Assembly (NCBI GenBank): GCA_046733475.1
Contig: JBKPPF010000015.1
Coordinates: forward strand, 1 to 64,000
Direction of reading: 5' to 3'
Length of the DNA stretch: 64,000 bases
Source of the DNA: DATEOR01 sp046733475
Lineage (GTDB): Bacteria; Actinomycetota; Thermoleophilia; Gaiellales; Gaiellaceae
The translations under genes were made by a program, and so were the position numbers. Within the stretch, counting starts at the first letter, position 1. The number at the start of each line of letters is the position of its first letter. The notes beneath the pieces were generated by a model, which was not told the origin of the DNA, searched no databases, and saw only the letters and a list, made by a program, of their open reading frames with translations. Shown piece after piece: positions 49,054 to 56,522 of the stretch.

Positions 49054-49806
49054 CTACGTGGCGACCGTCTCGAGCACGCGCTCGGGAATGTCGAAGTTCG
49101 CGTAGACGTCCTGGACGTCGTCGTTCTCTTCGAGGGCGTCCATGAGTCTCAGGAGCTTTTTCGCCGCACTCTCGTCCTCGATGGCGACCGTGGTTTTGGG
49201 AAGCATCGTCAGGTCGGCGGAGTCGTAGCCGATCCCGGCCACCTCGAGAGCCTCGCGGACGGCCTGCAGGTCGTCCGGCGCCGAGATCACCTCGAAGCTC
49301 GACCCTTCGCGGACGACGTCCTCCGCCCCGCCTTCGGCCGCGGCGAGCGTGAGCTCGTCCTCGTTGGTCGAGCCCGAGACGAGGATCACCCCCTTCCGCT
49401 CGAAGAGCCAGGCGACGGAACCCGACTCGCCGAGCGAGCCGTCGTTCTTCGCGAAGATGTGGCGCACGTCGGACGCCGTGCGGTTTCGGTTGTCCGTGAG
49501 CGCTTCGACGAAGAGCGCAACTCCGCTCGGGCCGTAGCCCTCGTACGTGATGTGCTCGTACGCCTCGCCGTCGGAGGATGTGCCGGCACCGCGCGCGATC
49601 GCGCGCTCGATGTTGTCCTTCGGCATCGAGTTGTCGCGCGCCTTCTGAATCGCTGTCGCAAGGGTCGCGTTGGCTTCGGGATCAGGTCCGCCTTCACGCG
49701 CCGCGACGATGATCGCGCGCGAGAGCTTGGAGAAGAGCTTGCCGCGCTTCGCATCTGCCGCGCCCTTCTTGTGCTTGATGCTCGACCACTTGCTATGCCC
49801 CGACAT
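49054..49806 (-). CDS. yebC: YebC/PmpR family transcriptional regulator or translation factor
   Basis: Protein of 250 residues. The invariant N-terminus MSGHSKWSSIKHKKGAADAK is followed by the LFSKLSRAIIVAAREGG, MPKDNIERAIARG and YEGYGPSGVALFVEALTDN family blocks. YebC proteins bind DNA as regulators, and some relieve ribosome stalling at proline runs. Only the ATG at 49806 gives the conserved start; it overlaps the pdxT 3' end by 14 bp. The yebC-ruvCAB order is widespread. Confidence 0.95.
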   Translation of the reverse strand: MSGHSKWSSIKHKKGAADAKRGKLFSKLSRAIIVAAREGGPDPEANATLATAIQKARDNSMPKDNIERAIARGAGTSSDGEAYEHITYEGYGPSGVALFVEALTDNRNRTASDVRHIFAKNDGSLGESGSVAWLFERKGVILVSGSTNEDELTLAAAEGGAEDVVREGSSFEVISAPDDLQAVREALEVAGIGYDSADLTMLPKTTVAIEDESAAKKLLRLMDALEENDDVQDVYANFDIPERVLETVAT

Positions 49807-50350
49807 GCGTCTCCCGCCTGACGAGGTCGAGAAAGCGCCGGTGCACCCGGGCGTCGTCCGTGAGCTCCGGATGGAACGAGGCGACCAGGAACCTCCCCTG
49901 CCGGAGCAGCACCGGATCGCCGTCGAGCTCCGCGAGAATCTCCACCCCTTCGCCGACGTCGGTGACGCGGGGGGCCCGGATGAAGACGCCACGCAAGGGC
50001 TTCTCCTCGTCCTCGAGCGGAAAGTCCGCCTCGAAGCTCGCCACCTGGCGTCCGTAGGCGTTGCGGTCGACGCCGATGTCCACCTGCCCGATGAGGCCCT
50101 CGCGCCCCATGAGGATCATCCCGGCGCACGTGCCGAACATGACTCCCGGGAACCTCCGCAGCGGCTCCTCGAAGGAGTAGAGGCCGATCAGCCGTCCGAT
50201 TGCGGTCGACTCGCCGCCGGGGACTACGAGGCCGTCTAGTCCCTCGAGATGCTCGGGCTTGCGTACCTCGACCGCCTCGACGCCGAGACCCGCGAGCGTC
50301 GCGATGTGCTCGCGGAAGTTCCCCTGCAGGGCGAGAACGCCGATCCTCAC
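49793..50350 (-). CDS. pdxT: Pyridoxal 5'-phosphate synthase glutaminase subunit PdxT
   Basis: Glutaminase of 185 residues giving ammonia to PdxS for vitamin B6 synthesis. Features are IGVLALQGNFREHI, the GLVVPGGESTAIGRL oxyanion region, the nucleophile in MFGTCAGMILMG and the catalytic His/Glu in SFHPELTDD. The set of residues is complete. In most actinobacteria it directly follows pdxS; here an FAD oxidoreductase gene and 186 bp intervene. Confidence 0.96.
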   Translation of the reverse strand: MRIGVLALQGNFREHIATLAGLGVEAVEVRKPEHLEGLDGLVVPGGESTAIGRLIGLYSFEEPLRRFPGVMFGTCAGMILMGREGLIGQVDIGVDRNAYGRQVASFEADFPLEDEEKPLRGVFIRAPRVTDVGEGVEILAELDGDPVLLRQGRFLVASFHPELTDDARVHRRFLDLVRRETHVGA

Positions 50351-50396
50351 GCCTGAATTCTAGAGTCGCGCTAGAGGAGTCCCGCGGCGGGAACGT

Positions 50397-50424
50397 TTGT
50401 CCCGGTGGCGCCGAGCGGGGACAA
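50397..50424. repeat. Inverted repeat TTGTCCC/GGGACAA in the pdxT upstream region
   Basis: TTGTCCC (50397-50403) and GGGACAA (50418-50424) are separated by 14 bp, 47 bp before the pdxT start. On the minus strand a TATGTA stretch lies upstream of the repeat and may be a -10 box. The arrangement could be an operator for an internal pdxT promoter. No regulator gene for vitamin B6 is visible in the window. Confidence 0.35.
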
Positions 50425-50536
50425 CGCGACTACATAAAAGAAGCCCGGCCGCCCCGACGAGGAGGAGGTCGCGTCGGCACAAGAGTGGGCCGACCCTTCC
50501 CGGAGATTGGCCTGGCCTGGCCGCCGGACGGCGGGG

Positions 50537-51934
50537 CTAGCTGTCGAAACCGAGACCCACGCGATCGAGCGCGCTCAGCCACAGGCCCCGCCTGCCGGTC
50601 CGGTCGGCCCGAGCGAGCTCCTTCCGGGTCAGCGTGATGCCCGCCCAGCGAATTGGCTCGGGCGGGAAGGGCAACGGCTTCGTCCGCACGAGCCGCAGCC
50701 GGGTCAGCTCGGAGTCGACTCCGTCCGCGAGGTCGAGGGCCGCCCGCGCGCCGAAGCGACTCGCGCCGACGCCGAGGCCGGTGAAGCCGACGATGTACAC
50801 CGCTTTTCCGCCGAGCGCCTTCCCGAAGGTCATGCAGAAGCGGCTGCACGTGTCGATGGCACCACCCCACCGGTGCGTGAACCTGATCCCCTCCAGCTGC
50901 GGGAAGGTGCCGAAGAAGTTTCGTGCCAGCATCTCGAATGTCTCCGGCCGCTGGTCGAGGTGCGGCCCCAGGCCATTCCGGAAGTTGTAGACGGCGTCGT
51001 AGCCGCCCCAGAGAATGCGGTCGTCGCTCGTCAGCCGGTAGTAGTGGAACTGGTTGCCGGAGTCGGCGGCGCCCTGGCGGTTCTCCCAGCCCACGGCGGC
51101 GCGCTGCTCCGCGGAAAGCGGCTCCGTCACGAGCACGTAGTCGTAGACGGGGACGACGTAGCGGCGGATGGAGCGAACGAGCGGCGGGAAAGCCGAGGTG
51201 GCGAGCACGGCCCGGCGCGCTCTGAGCCGTCCGCCCAAGGTGCGCAGCGAGACCCCTGCGGCGTCCGTCTCGATGCCGAGGACCGGTGTCGCCTCGTAGA
51301 TCCGGGCTCCGAGCGATGCCGCCGCGGCCGCGAGGCCCCACGCCAGCCGGGCCGGGTCGAGGACGCCGACGCCCGTTTTCTGCCAGACACCGGCGAGGTA
51401 CGTGGGCGAGTCGATCTCCGCACGGACGGCTTCGCGGTCGAGCCACTCCGCCTCGTGTCCGAAGCGCCGCAGCTTGTCGGCGTGCTCCTCGAGGTCGGCC
51501 GCCTCGTGCTCGCGGGTCGCAACGTCGAGAACGCCGACGGGCTCGTAACGCGCGTCGATCCGGAGCTCGTCGATCGCCGCCGCGATGCCGGCGAGATTGT
51601 CGCGCCCGAGCTTCTCGAGGCGTTCCATCTCCTCGGGAAAGCGCGAGAGCCCGTTCGCGAGCCCGTGCGTGAGCGAGGAGTCGCAGAAGCCGCCGTTTCG
51701 CCCGCTCGCGCCGAATGCGATGCGCTCGCCTTCGAGGAGGACGACGGAGCGCTGAGGGTTGGCCCGCAGCGCCTCTACGGCAGCCCAGAGCCCCGTCAGC
51801 CCGCCGCCGACGACGGCGAGGTCGCAGTCGATCTCGTCCTCCAGCGGCTCGCGGGCCGGCGGCCGGTCGGCCGTGGCGAGCCAGAAGGGCTCGCGCTCGG
51901 CGTCGGCGAGCGCTGTGCGGAACCGGTCTACCAG
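50537..51934 (-). CDS. FAD-dependent oxidoreductase (DadA/PuuB type)
   Basis: Flavoprotein of about 465 residues of the DAO family. The Rossmann motif CDLAVVGGGLTGLWAA is at residues 41-56, followed by VVLLEGERIAFGASGRNGGF. The substrate half reads YVLVTEPLSAEQRAAVG, and the C-terminal FAD part is AVYIVGFTGLGVGASRFGA. Enzymes of this type oxidise amines or D-amino acids; the substrate is not known. The frame has no ATG, GTG or TTG before residue 103, well past the FAD motif, so the start must be the CTG at 51934, which overlaps the pdxS stop. It sits between pdxS and pdxT. Confidence 0.88.
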   Translation of the reverse strand: MVDRFRTALADAEREPFWLATADRPPAREPLEDEIDCDLAVVGGGLTGLWAAVEALRANPQRSVVLLEGERIAFGASGRNGGFCDSSLTHGLANGLSRFPEEMERLEKLGRDNLAGIAAAIDELRIDARYEPVGVLDVATREHEAADLEEHADKLRRFGHEAEWLDREAVRAEIDSPTYLAGVWQKTGVGVLDPARLAWGLAAAAASLGARIYEATPVLGIETDAAGVSLRTLGGRLRARRAVLATSAFPPLVRSIRRYVVPVYDYVLVTEPLSAEQRAAVGWENRQGAADSGNQFHYYRLTSDDRILWGGYDAVYNFRNGLGPHLDQRPETFEMLARNFFGTFPQLEGIRFTHRWGGAIDTCSRFCMTFGKALGGKAVYIVGFTGLGVGASRFGARAALDLADGVDSELTRLRLVRTKPLPFPPEPIRWAGITLTRKELARADRTGRRGLWLSALDRVGLGFDS

Positions 51935-52812
51935 CCGCGCGCTTCGAGCAGCTCTTCGGGGGCGAGTGCGGCGGTGGACAGACCGCGCATCGGCTCGCCG
52001 AGCCCGGCGGAGACGCGGGCCAGCACCTCGGGATCCCGGAAGTGGGTCGTCGCCTCGACGATCGCCTTTGCGCGGGCCGACGGCGACGAGCTCTTAAAGA
52101 TCCCGCTGCCGACGAACACGCCGTCGGCGCCGAGCTGCATGCAGAGGGCCGCGTCCGCGGGAGTCGCGATGCCACCCGCGGTGAACATCACCACCGGGAG
52201 CCGCCCGCGCTCGGCCACGTCCTTCACGAGGACGAACGGCGCCTGGATGTCTTTCGCGATGGTGAAGAGCTCCTCTTCGGGCGTGCACTGGAGGCGGCGG
52301 ATGTCGCCCATCACCGCGCGCATGTGGCGCACGGCGTTGACGATGTCGCCCGTGCCCGCCTCGCCCTTGGTCCGGATCATCGCCGCGCCCTCGTTGATGC
52401 GCCGCAGCGCCTCGCCGAGGTTCCGGCAGCCACAGACGAACGGGACGCTGAACTTCCACTTGTCGATGTGGTTCTGCTCGTCGGCCGGCGTGAGGACTTC
52501 ACTCTCGTCGATGTAGTCGACCTCGAGCGCCTCGAGGATCTGCGCCTCGACGAAGTGGCCGATCCGCGCCTTGGCCATGACCGGAATGGTCACACCCTCC
52601 TGGATCTCCTTGATCTTCGACGGGTCGGCCATCCGCGCGACGCCGCCTTCCTTGCGGATGTCGGCGGGAACGCGCTCGAGCGCCATGACGGCGACTGCGC
52701 CGGCCTCCTCGGCAATGCGGGCTTCCTCCGCGGTGGTGACGTCCATGATGACGCCGCCTTTCAGCATCTCCGCGAGGCCGCTCTTGACGCGCATGGTCGC
52801 CAGCTCCGGCAT
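51928..52812 (-). CDS. pdxS: Pyridoxal 5'-phosphate synthase lyase subunit PdxS
   Basis: Lyase of 294 residues condensing ribose 5-phosphate, glyceraldehyde 3-phosphate and ammonia to PLP. Highly conserved blocks are VKSGLAEMLKGGVIMDVTTA, with the active Lys in the first beta strand, ERVPADIRKEGGVARMADP, MAKARIGHFVEAQILEAL, DESEVLTPADE and GGIATPADAALCMQLGADGV. The ATG at 52812 gives the family N-terminus. The stop codon is inside the start of the FAD oxidoreductase gene. Confidence 0.98.
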   Translation of the reverse strand: MPELATMRVKSGLAEMLKGGVIMDVTTAEEARIAEEAGAVAVMALERVPADIRKEGGVARMADPSKIKEIQEGVTIPVMAKARIGHFVEAQILEALEVDYIDESEVLTPADEQNHIDKWKFSVPFVCGCRNLGEALRRINEGAAMIRTKGEAGTGDIVNAVRHMRAVMGDIRRLQCTPEEELFTIAKDIQAPFVLVKDVAERGRLPVVMFTAGGIATPADAALCMQLGADGVFVGSGIFKSSSPSARAKAIVEATTHFRDPEVLARVSAGLGEPMRGLSTAALAPEELLEARGW

Positions 52813-52866
52813 GGGATCAATTCTAGCCCCCGCGCGAGCCGACGCGGGTCGCACCGGCGAATCGCC

Positions 52867-53694
52867 TCAGCGTTGCGGGCTGAAGGGCCTGAGCTCGTCG
52901 TCCCCGGGCTGCACGATGCCGACGTGCGACTCGGGCACTTCCTGCCAGGCGCCCGGCAGGTCTCCTAGCGGCTCCGAGACGACCACGCGCGTCTCGTCGG
53001 AGAGGCTCTGGAGCTGGGTGCTCTCCGGATAGAGAGCCTTGAGCGCGTCCATGCGGGTGCTGAAATAGAGCGAGCGCGAGTCGTGCTCGCTCGAATAGCG
53101 AAACGCCCAGATCGTTTCCCCGTCGGTCGTCGCCACGGTCATCTGGATCGGACGTTCGATCCCGTGCCTGCCGCCGGTGTCCTCGACAAAGCCGACCATC
53201 CGCTCGACTCCACCGACCGGATCGTCCTCGAGCCCGAACGTGAGCGCGAGATAGAACATCGTCTCGGAGTCGGTCGTTCCTTCGATGAAGTCGAAATACG
53301 CGTCGTCGACCTCGCTCTGCAGCTCACGCTTGACGAGATGGAAGTCGCGGATGAGCCCGTTGTGCATCCAGAGCCGGTTCACGTAGCGGAACGGATGCGT
53401 GTTCGTCTCCTGGATCGCCGTGCCTGTGGAGGCGCGGATATGGGCAAAGAAGAGCGGTGAGGAGATTCCCGCCGCGAGCTCGCGCAGGTTGCGGTCGTTC
53501 CAGGCGGGATGCGTGCTGCGGTAGACCCGCGGCCCCTCCCCCGGTTCGTACCAGCCGACACCGAAGCCGTCGCCGTTGGTCGGCGTCGCCCCCTGGCGTG
53601 AGTGGAGGCTCTGGTCGATCAGCGAACGGTCGCGCTTGACGAGCAGCTCCTCGAGCCGGATGGGCGACCCCGAATAGGCGAGCCAGCGGCACAC
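52867..53694 (-). CDS. Class II glutamine amidotransferase (EgtC/YafJ-like)
   Basis: N-terminal nucleophile hydrolase of 275 residues. The GTG start is followed directly by Cys (VCRWLAYSG), which becomes the catalytic N-terminal residue. The glutamine site segments TNGDGFGVGWYEPGEG, FFAHIRASTGTAIQETNTHPF and WMHNGLIRDF are all as in EgtC and YafJ. Its acceptor is unknown; no ergothioneine genes are nearby, so EgtC itself is not claimed. It lies 2 bp from the HerA-like gene and upstream of pdxS. Confidence 0.9.
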   Translation of the reverse strand: MCRWLAYSGSPIRLEELLVKRDRSLIDQSLHSRQGATPTNGDGFGVGWYEPGEGPRVYRSTHPAWNDRNLRELAAGISSPLFFAHIRASTGTAIQETNTHPFRYVNRLWMHNGLIRDFHLVKRELQSEVDDAYFDFIEGTTDSETMFYLALTFGLEDDPVGGVERMVGFVEDTGGRHGIERPIQMTVATTDGETIWAFRYSSEHDSRSLYFSTRMDALKALYPESTQLQSLSDETRVVVSEPLGDLPGAWQEVPESHVGIVQPGDDELRPFSPQR

Positions 53695-53696
53695 GG

Positions 53697-55076
53697 CTAG
53701 GCCCCGCGCTCGGCCCACGAAGACGGCACATCGCTCCCGCCTTCTTCGGCGATCCGCGGCCCGAAACGGACGAACACCGGATGCGACGCCACCTTGCCGA
53801 CGACAAGCGCCTCGCCGGCCCGAAACGTGCCCGCACGGTCGACGAGCGGGCGGGGCGCGAACGACATCGTCTCCGCGAGGTAGGCGCGGTCGGCCGCCGA
53901 GCTCATCCGCATCAGGACGAGGTTGTCGCACTGCGAGACGACGAGCTCGTTGACGCGTTGAGGCCTCTGGGTCGAAACGAGGAGGTAGAGGCCGAACTTC
54001 CGTCCTTCCGCCGCGATCTGGGCCGCTCGGTCGGTCGCAAGGGCCGTGACTTCGTCCGCGGGCTGGCGGGGGCACACGTTGTGCGCTTCGTCGATGACAA
54101 TCAGAACCGGATCACGTTCGGCGCGACGGCGCCAGAGGGCGGCGAGGACGCTCTCGGCGGCGATCGCCTTCTCGCCCGGAGCCTCCAGCGAACCGAGGTC
54201 GACCACGAGTGCGCGAGGCCCGCCTGCTCCGGCCAGATCCTGGATCGAGCCCTCGTCGCCGGTCGACCAGATCGGCCAGCGGTGGACGCCGAGGTTGCGG
54301 AGGCGAGCACCGAGCGCCCGCCGCTCCGGGTCCGACGCTTGCCGGAGCCGGTCGGCGATCTCTCCTGCGGACGACGCGCCGTTTCCGAGCCCCTGCTCGA
54401 CGAGGTCCACGAGGACGCCGTACTCCTCCCGGTCGCGAATCGGGTCGAGCCGTAAGACGGCGGCCTGCTCTTCCGCCTCGAAGTCGGTGAAGCGGACATG
54501 GAGTCGGTCGGAGCCCGCCGAGCCGCCGCGGCGGACGATGACGCTCTCGGCCGCGCGTCGGTAGCGGTCGGCGACATCGCCCTCCACGCCATCGCGAAGC
54601 GAGCCGATGCGGACGAAGTCCGAATTCGGATCGAGGACGACGATCCGGAGCGAGGTCTCGAGGAGGAGCTGCTCGAGGACCGCGCCAAGCGCGTAGCTCT
54701 TCCCCGAGCCGGACTGCCCGCAGAAGAACGTATGCCTGTCGAAGCCGCCCGCGTCGAGGAGAAAGCGCACTCCGTGCTCGGTTGTGAGCTCGCCGACGTC
54801 GAGCCCCGCCCGCTTCGGCCGCGTCTTTTCCAACCATGCCGCCACACGTGCTTCGTCGGCCCGCCGGATCGTCACGTCGTGAAACGGGTCGACACCGCCT
54901 TCGAGAAGCATTCCCTGGCCGTGGACGGAGCCTCGCTCTTCCGCCACGAGCTCGACGGTGTGCACCTGCCCGAGGTGCTTGCCGACCGACGCGTAGCTCC
55001 CCGGTTGGAGCTCGAGCCCGTCCACAGGAGCGTGAAAGCTGAAGGTGCTGCCGTCGATCGACGTCGCTGTCCCCAT
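53697..55076 (-). CDS. HerA-like ATPase (DUF87)
   Basis: Protein of 459 residues. An N-terminal beta-barrel-like HAS domain (LELQPGSYASVGKHLGQVHT) precedes a RecA-type ATPase with Walker A FFCGQSGSGKSYALGAVLEQ, Walker B LIVIDEAHNVCPRQP, a Gln/Arg sensor in YLLVSTQRPQRVNELV, and an LVLMRMSSAAD segment. Bacterial HerA proteins are DNA translocases, often with a nuclease partner, and here no nuclease gene is adjacent. The ATG at 55076 is preferred; a GTG 24 bp upstream is possible. It appears to lead the long minus operon down to ruvB. Confidence 0.88.
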   Translation of the reverse strand: MGTATSIDGSTFSFHAPVDGLELQPGSYASVGKHLGQVHTVELVAEERGSVHGQGMLLEGGVDPFHDVTIRRADEARVAAWLEKTRPKRAGLDVGELTTEHGVRFLLDAGGFDRHTFFCGQSGSGKSYALGAVLEQLLLETSLRIVVLDPNSDFVRIGSLRDGVEGDVADRYRRAAESVIVRRGGSAGSDRLHVRFTDFEAEEQAAVLRLDPIRDREEYGVLVDLVEQGLGNGASSAGEIADRLRQASDPERRALGARLRNLGVHRWPIWSTGDEGSIQDLAGAGGPRALVVDLGSLEAPGEKAIAAESVLAALWRRRAERDPVLIVIDEAHNVCPRQPADEVTALATDRAAQIAAEGRKFGLYLLVSTQRPQRVNELVVSQCDNLVLMRMSSAADRAYLAETMSFAPRPLVDRAGTFRAGEALVVGKVASHPVFVRFGPRIAEEGGSDVPSSWAERGA

Positions 55077-55118
55077 GGGCCGATTCTTGCGCACTTTCAC
55101 ACTCGATCCGAGTGTTGG

Positions 55119-55499
55119 CTACTGAAGCGCGCTGATCCCGAAGGCCACGGCGAACCCGACCGTCGTGATGAACCCGGCGAGCCTTCCTCCGAGCGCCCGC
55201 CCCGGCTGCGCTGGCCCTGCGCCTTCTGGCCGTCGCGCCGCAAGGCGGTCGATGAGAACCCCGGCGCCGAAGAACAATGCCGACCCCGCCAGGAACCGGA
55301 GCGCGATCCCTCCGTCCCGGCCGAGGTCTCGAAGGCTTCGTGCACGAGCTCGTACGCCACCGCACTGATGAGCACACCCGCGCCGAAGGGCATGATCAGG
55401 CCTACGTGCCGGGGCGGTCAGCGAGACTCGCCGAGCAATCGAACCGCCGATCACGAGCGAAGACCCGCCGACAACACCCCAGAGGAATGCTTCGCCCAT
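55119..55499 (-). pseudogene. ZIP family metal transporter gene with two compensating frameshifts
   Basis: From the ATG at 55499 the first frame gives FLWGVVGGSSLVIGGSIARR. The next frame continues RHVGLIMPFGAGVLISAVAY and ELVHEAFETSAG, then the original frame resumes with GIALRFLAGSALFFGAGVLI and a last helix GFITTVGFAVAFGISALQ. Joined together they are the N-terminal half of a ZIP-like transporter. Two opposite one-base shifts near 55435 and 55330 would be needed to restore it. Either the gene is dead or the assembly has two errors. Confidence 0.7.
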
Positions 55500-55568
55500 C
55501 GGCTGAATCGTCACGGAAGCGCTGGACGATGGGCCACCAGGACACCCCATGTCCCCGCCGCCGGAGTT

Positions 55569-55600
55569 GAGAACGGCGGCTCTGTCGAGCCGCCGTTCTC
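55569..55600. repeat. Perfect 14-bp inverted repeat (hairpin)
   Basis: GAGAACGGCGGCTC, a 4-nt loop and GAGCCGCCGTTCTC. It lies downstream of the small secreted-protein gene and upstream of the ZIP remnant, in the minus direction. There is no T-tract on either side, so it may be a rho-independent terminator of the no-U type or an mRNA-stabilising stem. Confidence 0.55.
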
Positions 55601-55684
55601 TCAAGCCACTACGGCCATTCTGGCACTCGGCGCGGGAGGCAGCTTTTTTCCCCTCCCCGCGCGGGGCCAGCCATCAGCGAGCTG

Positions 55685-56002
55685 CTATTCGCCGCCCGTC
55701 GCCCGCGTCGGGTTACAGGCGGTGCCGGGAACGCCGCCGAGCGGGCCAGCGTTTCTGATCACCTGTCCCCACGACTGCGTTCGGGTGAAACCGTCCGCAT
55801 CGGGAACCGGATTCCCCAGAACGTAGTTGTCATTCACTCCGGAATACGCGCAGTCGGACTTGCCATGGAGCGGCGCGCTCTCCGAGCCGGCAATCCACTT
55901 GCCGTTGCCGGTGATCTCGCCGCCGAGCGCCGATCCCACCCCAACCGTCGCCAACGCGGCCAAAGCAACGACGGCGACACCAACTTTCTTGAGCCGCAGC
56001 AT
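55685..56002 (-). CDS. Small secreted protein of unknown function
   Basis: Protein of 105 residues. A signal peptide (MLRLKKVGVAVVALAALATV, then GVGSALG) leads to a short mature part, GEITGNGKWIAGSESAPLHG, KSDCAYSGVNDNYVLG, then SWGQVIRNAG and a final Cys in GTACNPTRA. The two Cys may form a disulfide. I have an impression of similar short exported proteins with GEITGNGK in actinobacteria but cannot name a family. GGGAGAG precedes the ATG at good spacing. Confidence 0.72.
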   Translation of the reverse strand: MLRLKKVGVAVVALAALATVGVGSALGGEITGNGKWIAGSESAPLHGKSDCAYSGVNDNYVLGNPVPDADGFTRTQSWGQVIRNAGPLGGVPGTACNPTRATGGE

Positions 56003-56169
56003 GTCTCTCCCTTCGAGTGAACTACGAGGGCCCGATGCTAATCGAATGCCACAAGCGCTAGAGGTCCAGAGTTCAGACCTCACTTTTGGCTAGTAGAGCG
56101 TAGGTCGCGGAGACCTGCTACGCCTCCCGCCGGTGTAGTAGCCACCGAGGCACCTGTGCCCTCTGAAAA

Positions 56170-56217
56170 GGGCCCACCAGGTTTCAAACCTGGGACGAAC
56201 GGATTATGAGTCCGCTT
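56170..56217 (-). tRNA. 3' tRNA fragment with CAT anticodon arm (tRNA-Met-like remnant, not functional)
   Basis: Minus strand: a perfect anticodon arm GCGGA-CTCATAA-TCCGT (anticodon CAT at 56208-56206), a variable stretch, a perfect T arm CCAGG-TTTGAAA-CCTGG and the acceptor 3' strand TGGGCCC. The D arm is completely absent, and only an imperfect 5' acceptor (GGCCCCA) sits directly in front. A tRNA without D arm is not expected to work in bacteria, so this is a remnant. Such 3' tRNA pieces are typical scars of integration at a tRNA gene. Confidence 0.75.
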
Positions 56218-56474
56218 TGGGGCCAGACCGGCCGAGACGGGACGAGATCGTTCGGCTCCCTGAGCGGGTTCCCGGCCGCCTCGCCGACGACGCCGATCTC
56301 GGCTGATCTCGATGGGTCTTGTTGTCACCCTGCTGTCACCTCTGCGAGCGCCGGAGCTCTGTCTCCTCGGGCTTCATCGGGGCGGCGGAGGCTCGTGACC
56401 GGCTCGGGCTATGCGGTCCACGTTCGTCCCTGGGCATCGGGAAGCGCGCCCGTAGGCGCCTCGTTGAGGAGGTC

Positions 56475-56522
56475 ATGATGACTCACACATCAACCACTAC
56501 CGTGGCGGTCGGTACACAATGA
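56475..56522 (+). CDS. Possible 15-residue leader peptide coupled to the lactonase-like gene
   Basis: GAGGAGGTC, a strong ribosome-binding site, precedes ATGATG and a 15-codon frame (MMTHTSTTTVAVGTQ) whose TGA overlaps the ATG of the next gene as ATGA. No good ribosome-binding site belongs to the downstream ATG itself, so translation of the leader probably feeds it. It may also be the trimmed end of a lost upstream gene. Confidence 0.4.
   Translation: MMTHTSTTTVAVGTQ

Noticed and set aside
52867..54075. A longer start for the class II amidotransferase inside the HerA gene
   Set aside because: The catalytic Cys must be the first residue after processing, which only the GTG at 53694 provides.
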